DNA of 64,000 bases from Eretmocerus hayati. Its lineage: Eukaryota > Arthropoda > Insecta > Hymenoptera > Aphelinidae. The stretch covers positions 110,920,246-110,984,245 of the forward strand of contig CM056742.1 of assembly GCA_029851415.1 (NCBI GenBank), in the 5' to 3' direction. Under the pieces are notes generated by a model, which saw only the letters and a program-made list of their open reading frames with translations, did not search any database and had not been told where the DNA came from. Made by a program: the position numbers and the translations under genes. Shown here piece after piece: positions 23,157 to 36,056 of this stretch; positions within the stretch are counted from its first letter, which is position 1; every line of letters starts with the position of its first letter.

Positions 23157-25660
23157 ATAGCTATAGATGGGTGAATGCTGACACTTTTATCGTTCGCAGC
23201 TGTGGGATCATTCTCCTTCATCAGCTACGCGAACTGTTTTTTTTCTTTCTCGCATGTATGACTTTAAATTCTCCACTTCACATCAGTGATGGAGGTTGGA
23301 GATTTTGTGGAAATCGATCGACAAAGCATTGGGTGTTCTGCTCGCGACATGATCTTCTCGATAAGCGAAAATGAGAATTTTCAATATTTCACATTTGGAA
23401 ATTTTTCAAAATTTTCCGGGATTTCTTGCATTTTCTTATTGAAATGTTGAGATAGTTCTTAGGAAGACCTTCAATTCAAGCTATTGAACGCTTGAATTGG
23501 CTGAAAATTGGCTGAATTACAACGACTTTCTATGTGCTCTCTTTTGCGCACGGGAAACTGCACTTTACATCGATTTCCACTTTACTACGGATATTTGACC
23601 CTCCCTGAGGTGTGGGTCGGATTCGATTCCAAAAGGTCATATTATAGGCAGTATCTCTACGAATTTTCATACCGATATCAGTCAAATTGATCATTTGGTG
23701 ACCAACTACACACTCATAACTAGCTCTCGATGGCCAAGTTTTGGGTAAATTTGGGTCTGCTGATATTTCTATCACAAAATTCTTCTAATCAATTTAGGCT
23801 TCTTACTGTTGTTTCCCGACCAACTGGTTGTGATATGCTAACACTTCCTCGCAGTTTCGTGAGTGAGCTTGAAGAGTGAGCTGAAAAATTTGACTTCTCG
23901 AATAAGGCTATTTTTGCTTTCTCAAAAGAGAAAGCATTCATTTGGTGCCAGGTGAATTTCTGTCAATTTTTCTCCTTCAGTGAAGCTCTTGAATACATGA
24001 AATTTGTGCAGTTCTCTTCCTTCTGCCAAGATCTATCTAATGAAGGTAACAGTTTTCCTTGATAAAGCCTTGGAAAATCACTAGAACCTCGTCTTTCGAG
24101 CCCTCTGACCGTGTCTGTGTGTGTATGTATGTTGTTTTCTATCTCTCAGCAAAACTCCTCAGTGGTCTGATAGATCGTCCTGAGATTCTATGCCATGTTT
24201 GGAGGCGTCTCTAGATAGGAATGCTGGATTTTCACTGCCCCCCGATGATTACTTTCATACTTATGAATTCTTTTTCATTTATCTGTAATTTTTTTTTATC
24301 TTAAAAACTAGGAATATTGTCTCCTTCCCCCTCAAAAAATCTGAGGCGGTTCATTTACATGTTTCTCGACGTGCTGAATCGATTGGTTGGAATTTCGATT
24401 GGGGCTCATTTCATTCTAGTTGCTTCATACCTCTGTTGCATCGGGCCGGAAGACCAGTATAATTTCCATTTAACAAAATTCCGTATCAACCAATCAATTC
24501 AGCACGCGGAGAAACATCTAAATTACCTCCCTGAATTTTTTTCATACAGTAGAATGAAGTACAAATCATTCATGAGATGTGCTTTTTTCGGGAAAATTTT
24601 AAATTTCTCATTAAAGACTGCACAAATCGAAAAATACTCTTGCGATCAGGCTCAAAATTTACTGGCATCATCACCAGAGTCTCCAGAATACATCTACGGA
24701 ATCTCAGAAGAGTTTGTCTGATGGATCTCGCAATTTTGCGTGACAAATGAGACATTGTTATTCCAATCTTTACGTTCACTGACAATTCCTAATCTAATCA
24801 TTTCTTAACCAAAATTCTGTATCAACCAATCGATTCGTCGTGTTGATGTGAATCAATAACGAACTCCACGTTCTCTTCACTCTGTTCCACTGAGTGCAAA
24901 TTAAAATGTACTCTCCATAATTTATTTTCCAACTAACGAATTTGTAGAAAAATACTCAATTCCACTTGATTTTCGTAGAACCGAATCATCTCATTTCTAA
25001 TATAGTCACTATGGATAATTCCTTTCCAATTCAAATATCATCTACAGCTCAGAATACTCATGCCTGATTCAGATTTTAGTGAACGAAATATATAACATAT
25101 TATTTTTGTTATTCATATATTTCATAACCAACTTTCTGCACATTCTGATCATTTTGATTTGTTCATCTCCGAGACACAGAATTCATTCCCCAAATATTCT
25201 TTCTATCCCTCATTACTCGTGTCCCTTTTCTAGTATTTCGTACAATTTGTTGAGTTATTTTTCATGAAAAAGAAAAGCATTATCAAAAAAAGGTATCCTG
25301 TACTGGGAGATGATTTTGCAGTATTTGAAGCGTGCAAAAACAGATCGATTCTAGTATCTCGGTCTATTAGCGACAGCATATGCATTAACAATCTGTTTCG
25401 GTAGAGATCCGTCAATGAGAAATTATTGTGCTGATGAAAAAATGCTGCGGAATAATTTAATGGAAATATTGTTGACTGGAATTTTGGAAGAGTATATGGA
25501 AATGATGGAGAAATGGTTTATTATCCATTAGAATCATGATTTGATGAAGTTCATTATTTGATAATATCAATATTTTGGATGAATGAATATTCTTCGATAC
25601 ACTGTGCGTGAAAGTGCACTTTGCACACTGTTTGTTGACTTTTACTCACAGTTTATCGTA
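23157..25660. other. A/T-rich interval with one hairpin
   Basis: No protein that I can assign. At 24371-24389 GTGCTGAATCGATTGGTTG is followed at 24487-24505 by its near reverse complement, giving a 135-bp hairpin, and a third copy of the motif (ATCAACCAATCGATTC) is at about 24822. A Ser/Phe-rich 134-codon frame at 24317-24721 overlaps the hairpin, but I do not recognise it. Confidence 0.4.
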
Positions 25661-25661
25661 A

Positions 25662-25800
25662 GTATAGTTGTATACACGGGCGCAAAACCCATCATTCTCT
25701 TCCTTGTGATGATTCCGACCCTCGCCTGCGGCTCGGGCCGGAAACCCATCACTCGGACGCGAATGAAATCTTTTACGCCCTTGTATCGAAATGTACTATT
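25662..25800. mobile_element. Short MITE-like hairpin element
   Basis: TATACACGGGCGCAAAA (25671) and TTTTACGCCCTTGTATCG (25771) are imperfect reverse complements, and pairing extends outward through AGTATAGTT and ATGTACTATT. The loop contains a GC-rich core around 25727. At about 140 bp with paired ends, a MITE is the likely identity. Confidence 0.55.
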
Positions 25801-27805
25801 AATATAAATTCCAGGAGGAGAATTGATCATTGTAACAAATTAATATATTGGATTTTTGAATGAATAATATGTGATTAGTCGACTTCTTCAATCGCAATGA
25901 GAAAGCATCCTGCTAAACTCTTTTCGCAGCGTATTTGTGTCGAAAACTAGTATTTTTTACGAAATAATGCTTCAATTTCATTTCTGGGACCTTGGATGGT
26001 AGAGATCACTCTTCCTACATCTAACTATATAGGTTCTCTACGCCATTGACGATTTATCTTCTTGGTTTGATGGAATTTCGCGTGGCACGGACGAAATCAA
26101 AGGCTAACATATCCACTTTTCATGCGACTTTGGACGAAAAAACGCTACCATTTGAATATGAAATCACTGCTCAACGGAGCCATCTCTGGTTCCAAAAATA
26201 GTACTGGCACATGGTTTTAGGCGTGATCTGAAGGATCCAATACTTATAAGAATGAATTTGTCTATTTTTGGTACTTCTTTTGGAATTTTCTGGGGTGACA
26301 TTTTGTGTGACTTTATCCAAGATCCTAGCCTTTTTCTTGACACTGCACTCGATGTGAGGTATTGAGAGTGTGTTTATGTATTTCAATGGGTACCTGTTTG
26401 TGTGTTGAAGGGTGTGTATGGGGTGTATTGGTATTCTTTGTCGATTCATAGAGTGCAGGGGCGCTAATGTGTGTCAAGTGGTCCGGGCGGGTGTGGTTTT
26501 GGTGACTCGCGGTATATTTGATAGTTCTGGATCAAAACGTCCAAATGAGCTGAAATCCTGAGGGTGAGGTTTTCTTGTATATAATGACCATTCCAAAGAG
26601 TAATTTTGAAAAATTTCGAAAATTCGGCAAAAATGTCTCTTTTTCTTTCGATTGTAGCCGGATCCTGGACACTTGATGTTTACTCTCTGGGCAAATGTGG
26701 TTCAGTATGTCTTGCTTTGGTATATAGTGTGGGTGATGACTGTGCACAGCATCTTGGAGAGTATTATGTACTCTCTATGGACTAATCAGTCAGCAGAATG
26801 TGGCGGTGTTGCCGTTTTTTTGGTTCTGCTCATACCCGATAAGGAAGCAAGTATTCATTCCTCTGGAATTATGTATGTTGGAGATAGAGGGTTGCCGTTT
26901 CTTGATCTCTGACCGATCTTTGCTGTGGATGTCGATTATTGTCGACGACTGTACTCGCCAGTGCCAGTCTGGCTGCCACTTTGAGCAGGTTCTCGTCACC
27001 TTGCTCGGTGGTACCTGTTCTCGCGCGATTTTGTGGTTTGTTCATTTTTTTGTGATTGCGTTCGAGTGTGTGAGTTGATAGAATTCACCGAGCGCGATTC
27101 TGGTGTGAGTGTTGTGTTTAAGCCTATAAGGAAGTGATCGAGAGTGTTGGTGGGAATATGAAGAACCCAGTATTGCCGACATTCAGGCTGGAAAATGGTC
27201 AGGCCTATATCCGTGCTGGCGTTTGGGTCTGCCATTCGGGCCCGCGGTTCAGACCGCGTCTGTTAAACTGCAGCTGGATCGTGGTCGCGGGGCTTCTTGG
27301 GGCTGCTGGATGTGAGTACTCTCAACACGTTTTTATACTAGTTCGTGATGTTAGGTTCTATAATATTCGTGATGATATGTGTGCCAGTGGGTCTTTTGAA
27401 GATCCAGGCAATGAGTGGTTGTGTTGTGGGGAGTGCAGTGTCACTTTGGTGGAAAAATAAGTGGTCTCTGAAAGTGACTTCGTGGCTTCTCGCCATTCTT
27501 CTGACGTGCAGTGATTTCATATTCAAATATTCTAACTAATGATTCAACTCGACAAACGGTTATAGAAAAGAGATTTTTGAGCTGTTACTCTTGGGAGATG
27601 TATATGCCGTCGTGCTTTTACGACGGCGAACGACGGGTGGCGTGGAGAGGCGAAGAAGATGACTGAAAATGGTACTGTAATCTCTGAAAATATTTTGCCT
27701 CAAATCGGTTCATTTTGCCGTTTCTACTTATCTTAATCTGCCGTGTAACTATTGCTGATGACGATGATGTGTCCCAAATATCTTCAGTGATGAAGTTCGG
27801 GTTGT
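25801..27805. other. Unassigned interval downstream of the copy B envelope
   Basis: G/T-rich on the plus strand, with several short frames and none recognisable. Because copy B reads toward lower coordinates, this stretch should hold its 3' UTR and 3' LTR, but I could not match it to a second LTR. A 60-bp unit at about 27590-27650 (GATGTATATGCCGTCGTGCT) recurs at about 27955-28015 (GATGTATATACCGTCGTGCT). Confidence 0.35.
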
Positions 27806-29810
27806 TCAAGTGGATAACAGTGGTGGCTGATGGGTTGAGGTCCCGCACAAGGGTTTGAGCCCTGATGGAGGTGCTCCGGCTGTTTTCTTGGCCTTAGTGG
27901 CGGTGATGATGAGTGTGCGTTCGTGGTCCAAAGTGGTCCGCCGGCGGGCGTTGCTCTTGGTAGATGTATATACCGTCGTGCTCGTACAACTGTGAGCGAC
28001 CGTGGCGTGGACACGCGCGTCTGGAATGTTACGACGTTGTGAGTGGTGCGCTGTCTCTTTGCGCTCATCTGCAGGTGTATTTGGGTGGTCCACGAGGTGG
28101 GACAGCTGCCGTATCCTGCGCATCGGCATTCCTCGGCCCGCGCACTCTTCCGAGCCGTTTTGGGTGTTGACGCCTGAACAGAACATGGTGCGGGCGGTAT
28201 TCAGTATTGTTAAATATGATTTCAGAATTTTTGCGAAGATTTTGACGGTTATAAATACCGATACTTCTGTCAGTGTTAGAATTAACAAATATTTTGGTAA
28301 ATTGTTCTCAAGTCTGTGAAACTGGTTTACAACCTTGTATTTACTTATTTCTTCGGCTGCGATAATGTCTCTCAGGCTCGGTGCCGTTTTCAGGGCGTCG
28401 ATGTGAATATGGGCCAGCGCAACTTGCTCTTGTCGCAGCATGACGTCCAGTGCTTCGTGTACGGTTTCCCCATCGAATTTTCTTTCTCTCCCGCTCCAGA
28501 GCTGTGTCAAATTTAGGTCTATTCTCATTTTCTGGAGAATAGGTGCGTTAGTAGACATAAGAATTTCTTTGGATGCGGTTAGGCGTGCGTTCGCTGTTAT
28601 AGCCGTGCAGCCCGTCTAGAATCGCAAGATTCCAGATCCATTGGTCGGGGTTGACCAACGCTCGCTGCCGCGGCATTAGATGAAGAGTCTTTTGTCGCCT
28701 AGTGTCGAAAAGACCCAATAGTTGGACTCATGGAGTTTCATCCGAAAGGCCTCGTGCATCTGCATGACCCTGACATCACAATTGGTGATATGAGATACAG
28801 ATCGGTTCAAGGCCATTTCGATTTCACAAAAGGCTCTCGCAATGAGCTCCCTGAGCGGTGGTGGGTTCTCACAAACCCTCCTACCATGGAGCTCGTTGCA
28901 ATCTGCTAGATTACTACGGTGCAATGTCAAATATGTATTCGATTGTATGTCTATGGCAAAAAGTGGCGTTTCGGCCAGATGTAAGCAAACGTACCAGAAA
29001 ATCTGGGATTAATTTCTTGCAGAATCGGAAGAGCCGACGCCCTATATAGGACGTATTTTGCCCTATCCAGAAGTGGAATTGCCAGCGAGTAGATCATAGT
29101 CTGGTCTATTAGTACGATTGAAACCTTCGAAATTTTCACTATTCCCGCTAATGATCCATTATTTGAAGTTCTCGGTAATTCCACCTCTGGGAGAGCGTTC
29201 TGAATGATCTGTATGGAATTTTCGATCGTCTCTGGATGCATGATGTGCGGATGAATGGTGCCTTGTGACGCAAATGACATGGCTTCGAGTCACGTGTGTA
29301 CGTCGGGAACGTATTGATTTGTGAGTGTTTGAATTACTTGAACTGAATCGGAACAAATTGAATTGAAAATGGCTGCATTTGCATTCTCAGTCACTGTTCC
29401 AATGGCTGTTTGTAGTTTGATTAATTTCTCGGAATTTTTCCCGATTCCAGTCTCTATTAACTTGGTTTGGTTCGCCAATAGTTCAGCTGATCGACGCGTG
29501 TCATTTGCTCTCGTCTCTATTATATATTCAAGTTCGCTCTCTGAGCGCTCATCGAGCGTTTCGAAGATAACTTTCATCCGTTCTCCCACAAGGGGTAACC
29601 ACGAACGGCGCCTCCGGGTATTTTTGTAATTCAGCATGTTAATTGTACATTCTTCGTCCTTGCTGGTCTCACTGATCTGTCTGTGGATGAAGTTCAGCTG
29701 AGTCTGGTGTAGTTTATCCTTGCAGGAGGTGCTGAGTTGAGACCAGGCCTCTCTTAGTGTCCCTGACGCGGAAGACAGCTGATCCAACTCGATTCGTTGG
29801 ACGATTTTTC
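27806..29810 (-). pseudogene. Envelope-like gene (errantivirus / F-protein type)
   Basis: Four consecutive minus-strand pieces carry envelope features. At 29787-29290 a tetra-Arg furin-type site (29616-29605) is followed by a hydrophobic start and FETLDERSESELEYI, the pattern after the cleavage site in insect errantivirus and baculovirus F proteins. At 29280-28951 is the LP-VELP, IPLL and ALPILQE region of the ectodomain. At 28930-28676 is a Cys-containing part with NCDVRVMQMHEAF. At 28558-27806 a hydrophobic stretch near 28297-28232 is the likely membrane anchor, followed by a long basic tail. Such proteins mediate fusion in their relatives. Here frames change between pieces, so it is a relic. 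Confidence 0.75.
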
Positions 29811-30081
29811 ACGTGGTCGTAGACAGCGGCCCCATGTGTTCGACGAGGAGCCCTGGCGTGTGCTCGAATGGTGTCACGTACTTGGTCCGATGCGGCCCTC
29901 CAATTGCACTGTAAATTTTGATTTTCACTATTTTTCGTTCTGATCTTTTTTTGCGACGACTCAGAGAGAGGTAGGATAGAGAATTGTGAAAATTTTTGAC
30001 TAATTAGGGCAAGCCTTGTGACTGAGCCGGGGTAATTTTTACCACGGCTTAGTCCAAGGTCGCTCCTTTGGCTTGCGTTTA

Positions 30082-31560
30082 TTACAGAAAAATGCGCGTG
30101 AATCTATTTGCCTCGACGCCCTTAGTTTTTGTCGTGAGTGGAGTGCTTTCATTGATTTGTGCCTGAGCCGGGTCAATTTTTGACCCCAGGAGAATTGCCC
30201 CAGGCGTCGCATCTTCCTTCTGAGAGATTAAAAGGAGTACGTCAGTTTTTCGCATTTTGAAAAGGGCTTCAGCCCTTTCCATCCTAATATCAATGCATCT
30301 TTCAATTTGGACAATTTGGACCATTTTCGTGACGGCGTTGTTGACGAGCGTCACATTTTTCGTTCTATAATCAATGCATTTTATCTCGTAAGGCCCGTAT
30401 ATTGGGGTGCTAATTTGTTCTTAACGGGTAATTTCAGCTCGTAAACTAGTTCGCCTTCGCGAAAATGAACCGCATTATTTGCTTTCATGTCGTGGTTGTG
30501 TTTGTAGTGATACTCAGCATAGTTTGCGTGCAGGGCCGCCAGGGTTTGGGATTGTTGTAATTCCGTCCTCCCCTCCTCGACGAAGTCAACGAAGGTGGGT
30601 GCGTTGTCCGATGAGTTGTGCAGTCCAGGTGTCCTCACGTTGTGTCCGAGAAGTAGTGTGAATGGCGGGTAATCTTTTGATGCGCTCTCCATGGCGTTGA
30701 TCGAGTACTGGGCCATGGGTAATACCTTGTCCCAGTCCAAGCGATCCTTGGTAAACGCTTTCAAGAATTCCGCCAGGGTTGCATGCATCCTCTCAATCAT
30801 GCTGTTGCTCATTGGGAAATAGGGTGACGTAACGTTACTCTCAAATTCCAAAAGCCTCAGCAAAATCTTCCATAGTTTGATTAATAAAGTGTCTGCCCTG
30901 GTCGGTCAGGATCGACCCTGGTGGACCAAAATACGCAATGACCCTATCGAGGAGGGCCCCCGCAATCTCGTGTGTTGTCGCGTGTCGTGTCGGGATCAGA
31001 ATGACGTATCTCGTCAGCTGATCCTGGACCGATAGGATATACTTGTATCCGCCCTTTGATGGGCATGGCGGCGAATAAAAGTCGATTGCAATTTTGTCGA
31101 AAGGGCGTGCTGGTGTGTCGACTGATCTCAGAGGTAGTCGTACTTTTTGGCGCACTAGTTTGTCTATTGCGCAACCGTTGCATGACTCCACTGCGCTCTT
31201 GACACCCTCGCGCATCGTTTTCCAGTAATAGTTTCGCGCGAGTTGATTGTATGTTTTATTGATACCACGGTGGCCGCCATTCACCGATTCGTGAAACTCT
31301 TGGATCACCTTACATCTGTCGCTAGAGGGGGGTACTTTGAGATTATGCCTAAAGAGGACAGCTTTTATTGGTAAACCTGCAATAATTTGTTCAAATAATG
31401 AGACTATTTTGGGCCACATCGCTGGTGAAAATATCTGATTATCTTGAATCAATCCTATGCTCTTTAGGCCAGTTTTTGGACCAAATTTTTCAAGTTCCGC
31501 AAGACTTTCTTGATATCTTTTTGCAGTAATTTTCCACCAACGAAAATTTTCAACTGGCAC
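30082..31560 (-). pseudogene. Integrase of copy B
   Basis: At 31560-30841 is the N-terminal zinc domain (HESVNGGHRG ... CNGCAID), then the core with catalytic Asp in KIAIDFYSPP and Asp in ILTDQGRHF. The frame then shifts, and 30863-30381 carries the catalytic Glu in SNSMIERMHATL and the GPY/F-like start KLAPQYTG. A third frame, 30354-30082, continues the C-terminal region (MTLVNNAVTKMVQIVQIERC) up to the envelope. All three DDE residues are visible, but in two frames. The enzyme would have joined element cDNA to host DNA. Confidence 0.85.
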
Positions 31561-33106
31561 ACTTGGAAATTATGTACATCACCGAGTGAAAAATTATTAG
31601 CGCTCATTGTTTTTGCCTCAATGTAATCCCTCTCAAGCAATGACGATATGGTTTCCGTTGCTGTGTGCGCGTCGCACGATGCAAAAAATGCCAGATTTTC
31701 TTGGTATCGAAAGGCGTGTTCGTCTACAGCGATTAATTTTTGCAATGGTTGTGCTTCTCCGTTGTCGCCAAGCGCCCATGGGGGCTTCTCGCGTGGTGGG
31801 CGAGCTTGCGCAACCTGATATTCCTCCAGCGCTGCTGAGTGAGCTTTCGCTCGCGTCGAGTGGTTCTCTGATTGCGATTCGCTCTGGATTCCTGATTGAA
31901 TTTCGCTAACCGTGGCCGGAGTTTCTTCGGGTTTGGGTTTCGCGTCCGGTCCATTTTCGTCGGGTCCGCGATTTTCGTCATCCATTTCGCGTGAATTCTC
32001 GTCCGCGCGGTTTTGAGTTGGCAGCAGGGGTGTGAAGTGTTTGCCCGGCATGTCCAAGTGCAGGTGCACAAAATCTCCGGTATCTCTCTTGATCGTCTTA
32101 TGATATGACATTTCGCTGAATTCATTCACGGCGTGGATGCAGACATTTTTATCGTACACGCGCGAGTATAGAAATATACAGTCATCGTCGCCATAGTCCT
32201 CGGTGCTCGTGAGAACTTTTATCGTACTCTCAGCGTCTATGTACTCTTGTAAAAATGAGTTACCTCCTGACAAAAGATCTGTTCTCAATTCACACGCGTG
32301 CATACTCAAATTCTCAATCCGAATGAGCGACCAAAATAGACAACTGCTTTTTGGTAGGTTCGCGATATCGGTTATCCTGTCAAAAGTGATATAGCATTCG
32401 GCGCAGGCGTTGCATGGTTCGAAATGCTGGAATTTGTTGTCCAAAACTGATTCGATTTCGATACGTGATGGTGATGCTTTATCAGGTAGATGTGATTCCG
32501 TTCCGACTTTTCCAGCTGACTTTTGCGCGTCGATCATACCGCGTTGGCCGATCTCTTCGCTGCCTTTCTCGCATGGATGTTGAGAGAGTGGGCAGAGTTG
32601 GGCGCTCGGTATATGCTAGCTCATCCGACGGTAAGCTTTGCGAAGGCTCGATTCTCTCTATGGAATATGCCTTATCGCTTGGTAGATTGCACAGCTGTAT
32701 GGGTTTGCCATTTGGCTCTGCTTCTTGGCGCATAATTTTATCTGTCGGATCGCAATTTTGGGTTCGCGCTGCAGCTGGGCTCACGACTGAGGGGCCTCCG
32801 TCACCCTGAGCAATCAGATTACCATTCGCGTCTCGCACGCGACAGTCCACGTCTGATAGGTTCAGTTGAAATTGTTGCGTCTCGCCTTGTGGCTTTTTCT
32901 GACATTTTTACATTATCTTGGAACTCTAGACCGGTATTTTGAATGATTTCGATATTTATGATTTTTGGGGCTGATTTTACTCCCTCACCCCCCATGTGTA
33001 TTTTTGATATATAATCTTGGTCTTGATTTTGCTCATAATGAGTCATTGTTGATACCAAATTGGGGATTTTCGATACTGTTATCGTTGCAAGTGGGGAGTC
33101 AGACAC
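31464..33106 (-). pseudogene. Pol linker with an OTU-like cysteine protease domain
   Basis: Between RNase H and integrase lies an extra domain in the frame 32537-31464. It contains LPKSSCLFWSLIRI (Cys at residue 66, base 32342), then STEDYGDDDCIFLYSRVYDK and later FVHLHLDMPGKHFTPLL (His at residue 167, base 32039). This order (Cys-Leu-Phe, a [W/Y]G-acidic block with A/S-R-x-Y, and a terminal His-aromatic) is that of OTU-family cysteine proteases, which remove ubiquitin in known members. The usual Asp-Gly before the Cys is replaced by Lys-Ser. A charged Glu-rich spacer follows. Upstream frames at 33106-32482 are low-complexity linker. This assignment rests on motif reading only. Confidence 0.55.
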
Positions 33107-33532
33107 AATTTCTACTCTCCTATCAGTCTTCCCGATCGATTAAGCTTGATCAAGAGTGATTTCTTCGTTCACCGTTTGATCCATCTCACCATGTATGGGA
33201 ATATTTGCACTCTTCCTTGTATACGCTGTCGACTTTGGTGGATTCGTCACGTCAGCTGGTGCAAGCGTTTGCATTGGATTATGAACCTCAAGCGGTGGGT
33301 AGCTATTCCTCAAGCGCTGTGAGGATCGCGTCTTTCGAAAAACTTTTCTCGATCTTTTTCGCTTTTCCGGTTTTTGACTAGATTCGATCTCGGATTCCGA
33401 TTCACGTGGGCTCTCCGCAAATTTTTTTCGCGCCGGTTCGTTCTCGATGTCGCAGAATTCTGTTTCAGAGATTTTTGATTTTTTCGCACCTGCTACACGT
33501 TGTGCGCGCGTCTTGAATATGCGGCCCGGGGG

Positions 33533-35473
33533 TCAGTCAGCGTGACACGATGGGTTCTCTTTCTCTTGCTGCGCGGCTAATTCATAGAGTTCGCTCGGCG
33601 GTAGATCTGGGTTCGTTTCGCCCTCTCTAATGACCGGGTTCCGGGATAACGCGTCGGCCGCATCATTCAATTTTCCGGACCTCAATTTTAAGTCGAAAAT
33701 GAACCCTCTGACCTTTGCTTTCTGACGGTTGTATCGCGTATTGTTCCATGTTTTATGGAAATGCCGGGGCGGTTCGTGGTCCGTGACTACCGTGAATTTT
33801 CGCCCGTACAAATATGGCCTGTACGATTCGCACGCGTGCACGATACTTTCGAATTCTTCATCAAAAATCGTCCAAGCCAACTCTACACCTTTCAGCACCT
33901 TAAGGCGTATGCGAAGGGTCTATTTTCATTCATATCACCGATTGCCAGCAGGGATCCCAGGGCGTAGTCACATGCGTCACAAAAAACGATATATTGATCT
34001 GATCCAGTGATCTCTGGGCTCACGAGTACATTTTCTGAGCATAAAGGGTCGCGGAGCTTCTCAAAGGCGTTCTGTTGCTCCGGACGCCATTTGAATGGCT
34101 GTTTTTTTTTCAGTAGGTCGGTCAATGGCTTTGCAATTTTCGCGTAATTTTCGATGAAACGTCTATAGTATCCCCTTAATCCGAGAAACTGACGGATTTT
34201 CCGTATGTTCAAAGGTACGGGATATTGGCTTACCGCTGCTACTTCCTGCGGGTCGGGTTTAATATGGCCGTTACCGACGATGTGGCCTAAAACTTTCACT
34301 TCGCGTTCCACAATTTCTCCCAAAGAATTGGCACTTTTTGGGAGAAATTGTGAAGTTCGCTTCAATGTTACATGCCATGAATTTTTCAAATTTCGTCTCG
34401 TCTTTCTCCAGCGAATCAGCCCAAAGGTACATGTCGTCGCAATAGGTGGCCAAATCATCCGGCGAAAGTTCGGCAAACGGAAAGGGAACAGCCTCATCGA
34501 ATGTATCAGGACTCCCGGCCATGCCTTGAGCCATACGTCTGTACTCCATATGGCCCAACGGCGTATCTATCGCACTATATTTTGCTGACTCATCATCCAT
34601 GCTTATCTGATAAAAGCCATTCAGTAGGTCAATTACTGTAATGTAGCGCGCATTAGATAATTGATCGATTATATCAGCTGTGAAAGGAAGAGGTTGGCAC
34701 GTGCCTACCGTGTCTTCATTGAGGGTGCGGAAATCGTCCACGAAGCGGAACCTTTCTGTACCGTCTTTGTCTGGTGATTTCGGTACCAGAAAGCAGTTTG
34801 ACCTCCATGGTGACTTGGAGGGGCGAAGGATGCCAAGATCACGCAATTTCTTGACTTCTTTTATCATAGGTTTCTTCAACGCGGGAGGTAGTCGATATCT
34901 CTTGACTTTGATTGGTTTCCCAGATCTAAGCGTGATTTCATGCTTGATCAAATGCGTGGCCCCGAGTAGTTTGCCTTCCAATCCAAATCGCCACGGGTCA
35001 ATACTAACCATTTTTCGCATGTGCTCAATCCCTTTCTCGCTGCAACCATCGATGTCGACGAGTTGCATTATTTTCTCAATTCGCTCGGCTGTTGCGATAT
35101 CGCGCGCACTCTTATCGCTACTCGGCGCATTCCTGAGGAGTTGCTCATCGTGCTCTTTAGTATATAATCGGCGAATAAAATGCTTTGCACCATCCCAGTT
35201 GACGCTTTCACCTCTTTCACTGTCCCAAGGGATTATCTTAGTAAATTCTCTCAATTTCACGGCCGGGGTATCGATGTATTTAGTGCGATATGAAGTATTC
35301 ACAACTCCAACAATTCCATACCCGTTGTGATTCTTTGCGACAAATTTTCCAAATAAGACGTTGTTCGTGGTGTGTACGCGGGGGACCCATCCCTCTTTAG
35401 CATTGTTCAACACTCTAGATTTGATAATTCTCCTTACTTTTCGTGGCAATTTCATCGTTTCTGAACGTACCAA
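33533..35473 (-). pseudogene. Reverse transcriptase and RNase H of copy B
   Basis: The frame 35473-34271 holds RT: SPWRSNCFLVPKSPDK, FRFVDDFRTLNEDT, TVIDLLNGFYQISM with the first Asp, RRMAQGMAGSPDTF, and the catalytic YCDD in LATYCDDMYLW. A frameshift near 34320 moves the reading to 34497-33892, with FLGLRGYYRRFIENYAKIAK and the RNase H start YIVFCDACDYALGSLL. A second shift near 33895 leads to 33898-33533 with VHACESYRPYLYGRKF, VTDHE and DAADALSRNP. All RNase H acidic residues are still recognisable. YCDD in place of the common YLDD/YVDD is shared with copy A. Confidence 0.87.
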
Positions 35474-35517
35474 CGGGATAGAGAAACTTTCAAATTCTAG
35501 GCGGCGGGCTCTGGGGT

Positions 35518-35859
35518 TTAATTACCTCCGAATTCCATCAAGAAATCCCACCCGACTAATCCATCACAATCTAATAATATGGAGTCGGGGAGGAACTGCC
35601 ACTGCATGCCGTTCAATTTCATTATAATCATTTCCATTGACATGAATTCTCCCTTTGCCATGCCGTTAATGTTTAGTATCTCAGATTTATCAATGTTTTC
35701 AATGCTCTTGATTTTACTTGCTTTTGTTATGCACACGTCCGCGCCGGAATCTATGTACATCAAACATTTCCCGTCTTTCGTTTCTTGGCTTTCAAAATTT
35801 ACTACTGGTGGCATTCTCCCAGTTTTCAGAAATTTCATTGTCGTTTCTCTGACGTTCAC
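35518..35859 (-). pseudogene. Aspartic protease of copy B
   Basis: The 113-codon frame contains MYIDSGADVCITKASKI, the retropepsin active site of the DSGA type, then INGMAKGEFMS and LLDCDGLVGWDFLMEF, where a Gly-hydrophobic-Asp motif near the C-terminus is typical (usual form LLGxDFL). The domain lies between gag and RT, in a different frame from both. Compared with copy A it is better preserved. It would cleave the polyproteins. Confidence 0.75.
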
Positions 35860-36056
35860 TTGGGCAGTGATGGTGAGTTTTGTGCGTCGTTTTCTCCGCC
35901 TGACGATTCTGATATCGACCCATCACCACATGATGTCATTTCATTTGATGATGAGTCGTGTGCTGATTCTTAATCGCTCTTTTCGCGGTCTATCGACGAC
36001 CTATTTATTAAGATTATCGACGCGCCCGTCACTCGGGGGTCACGGCGGACGTTGAG

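Noticed and set aside
24317..24721. 134-codon frame as a host gene
   Set aside because: It overlaps a hairpin repeat, matches nothing known to me and lacks exon-like context.
25801..27805. 3' LTR of copy B
   Set aside because: I could not find a second copy of any part of it near 37.2-38.7 kb, nor clear TG...CA ends or a target duplication.
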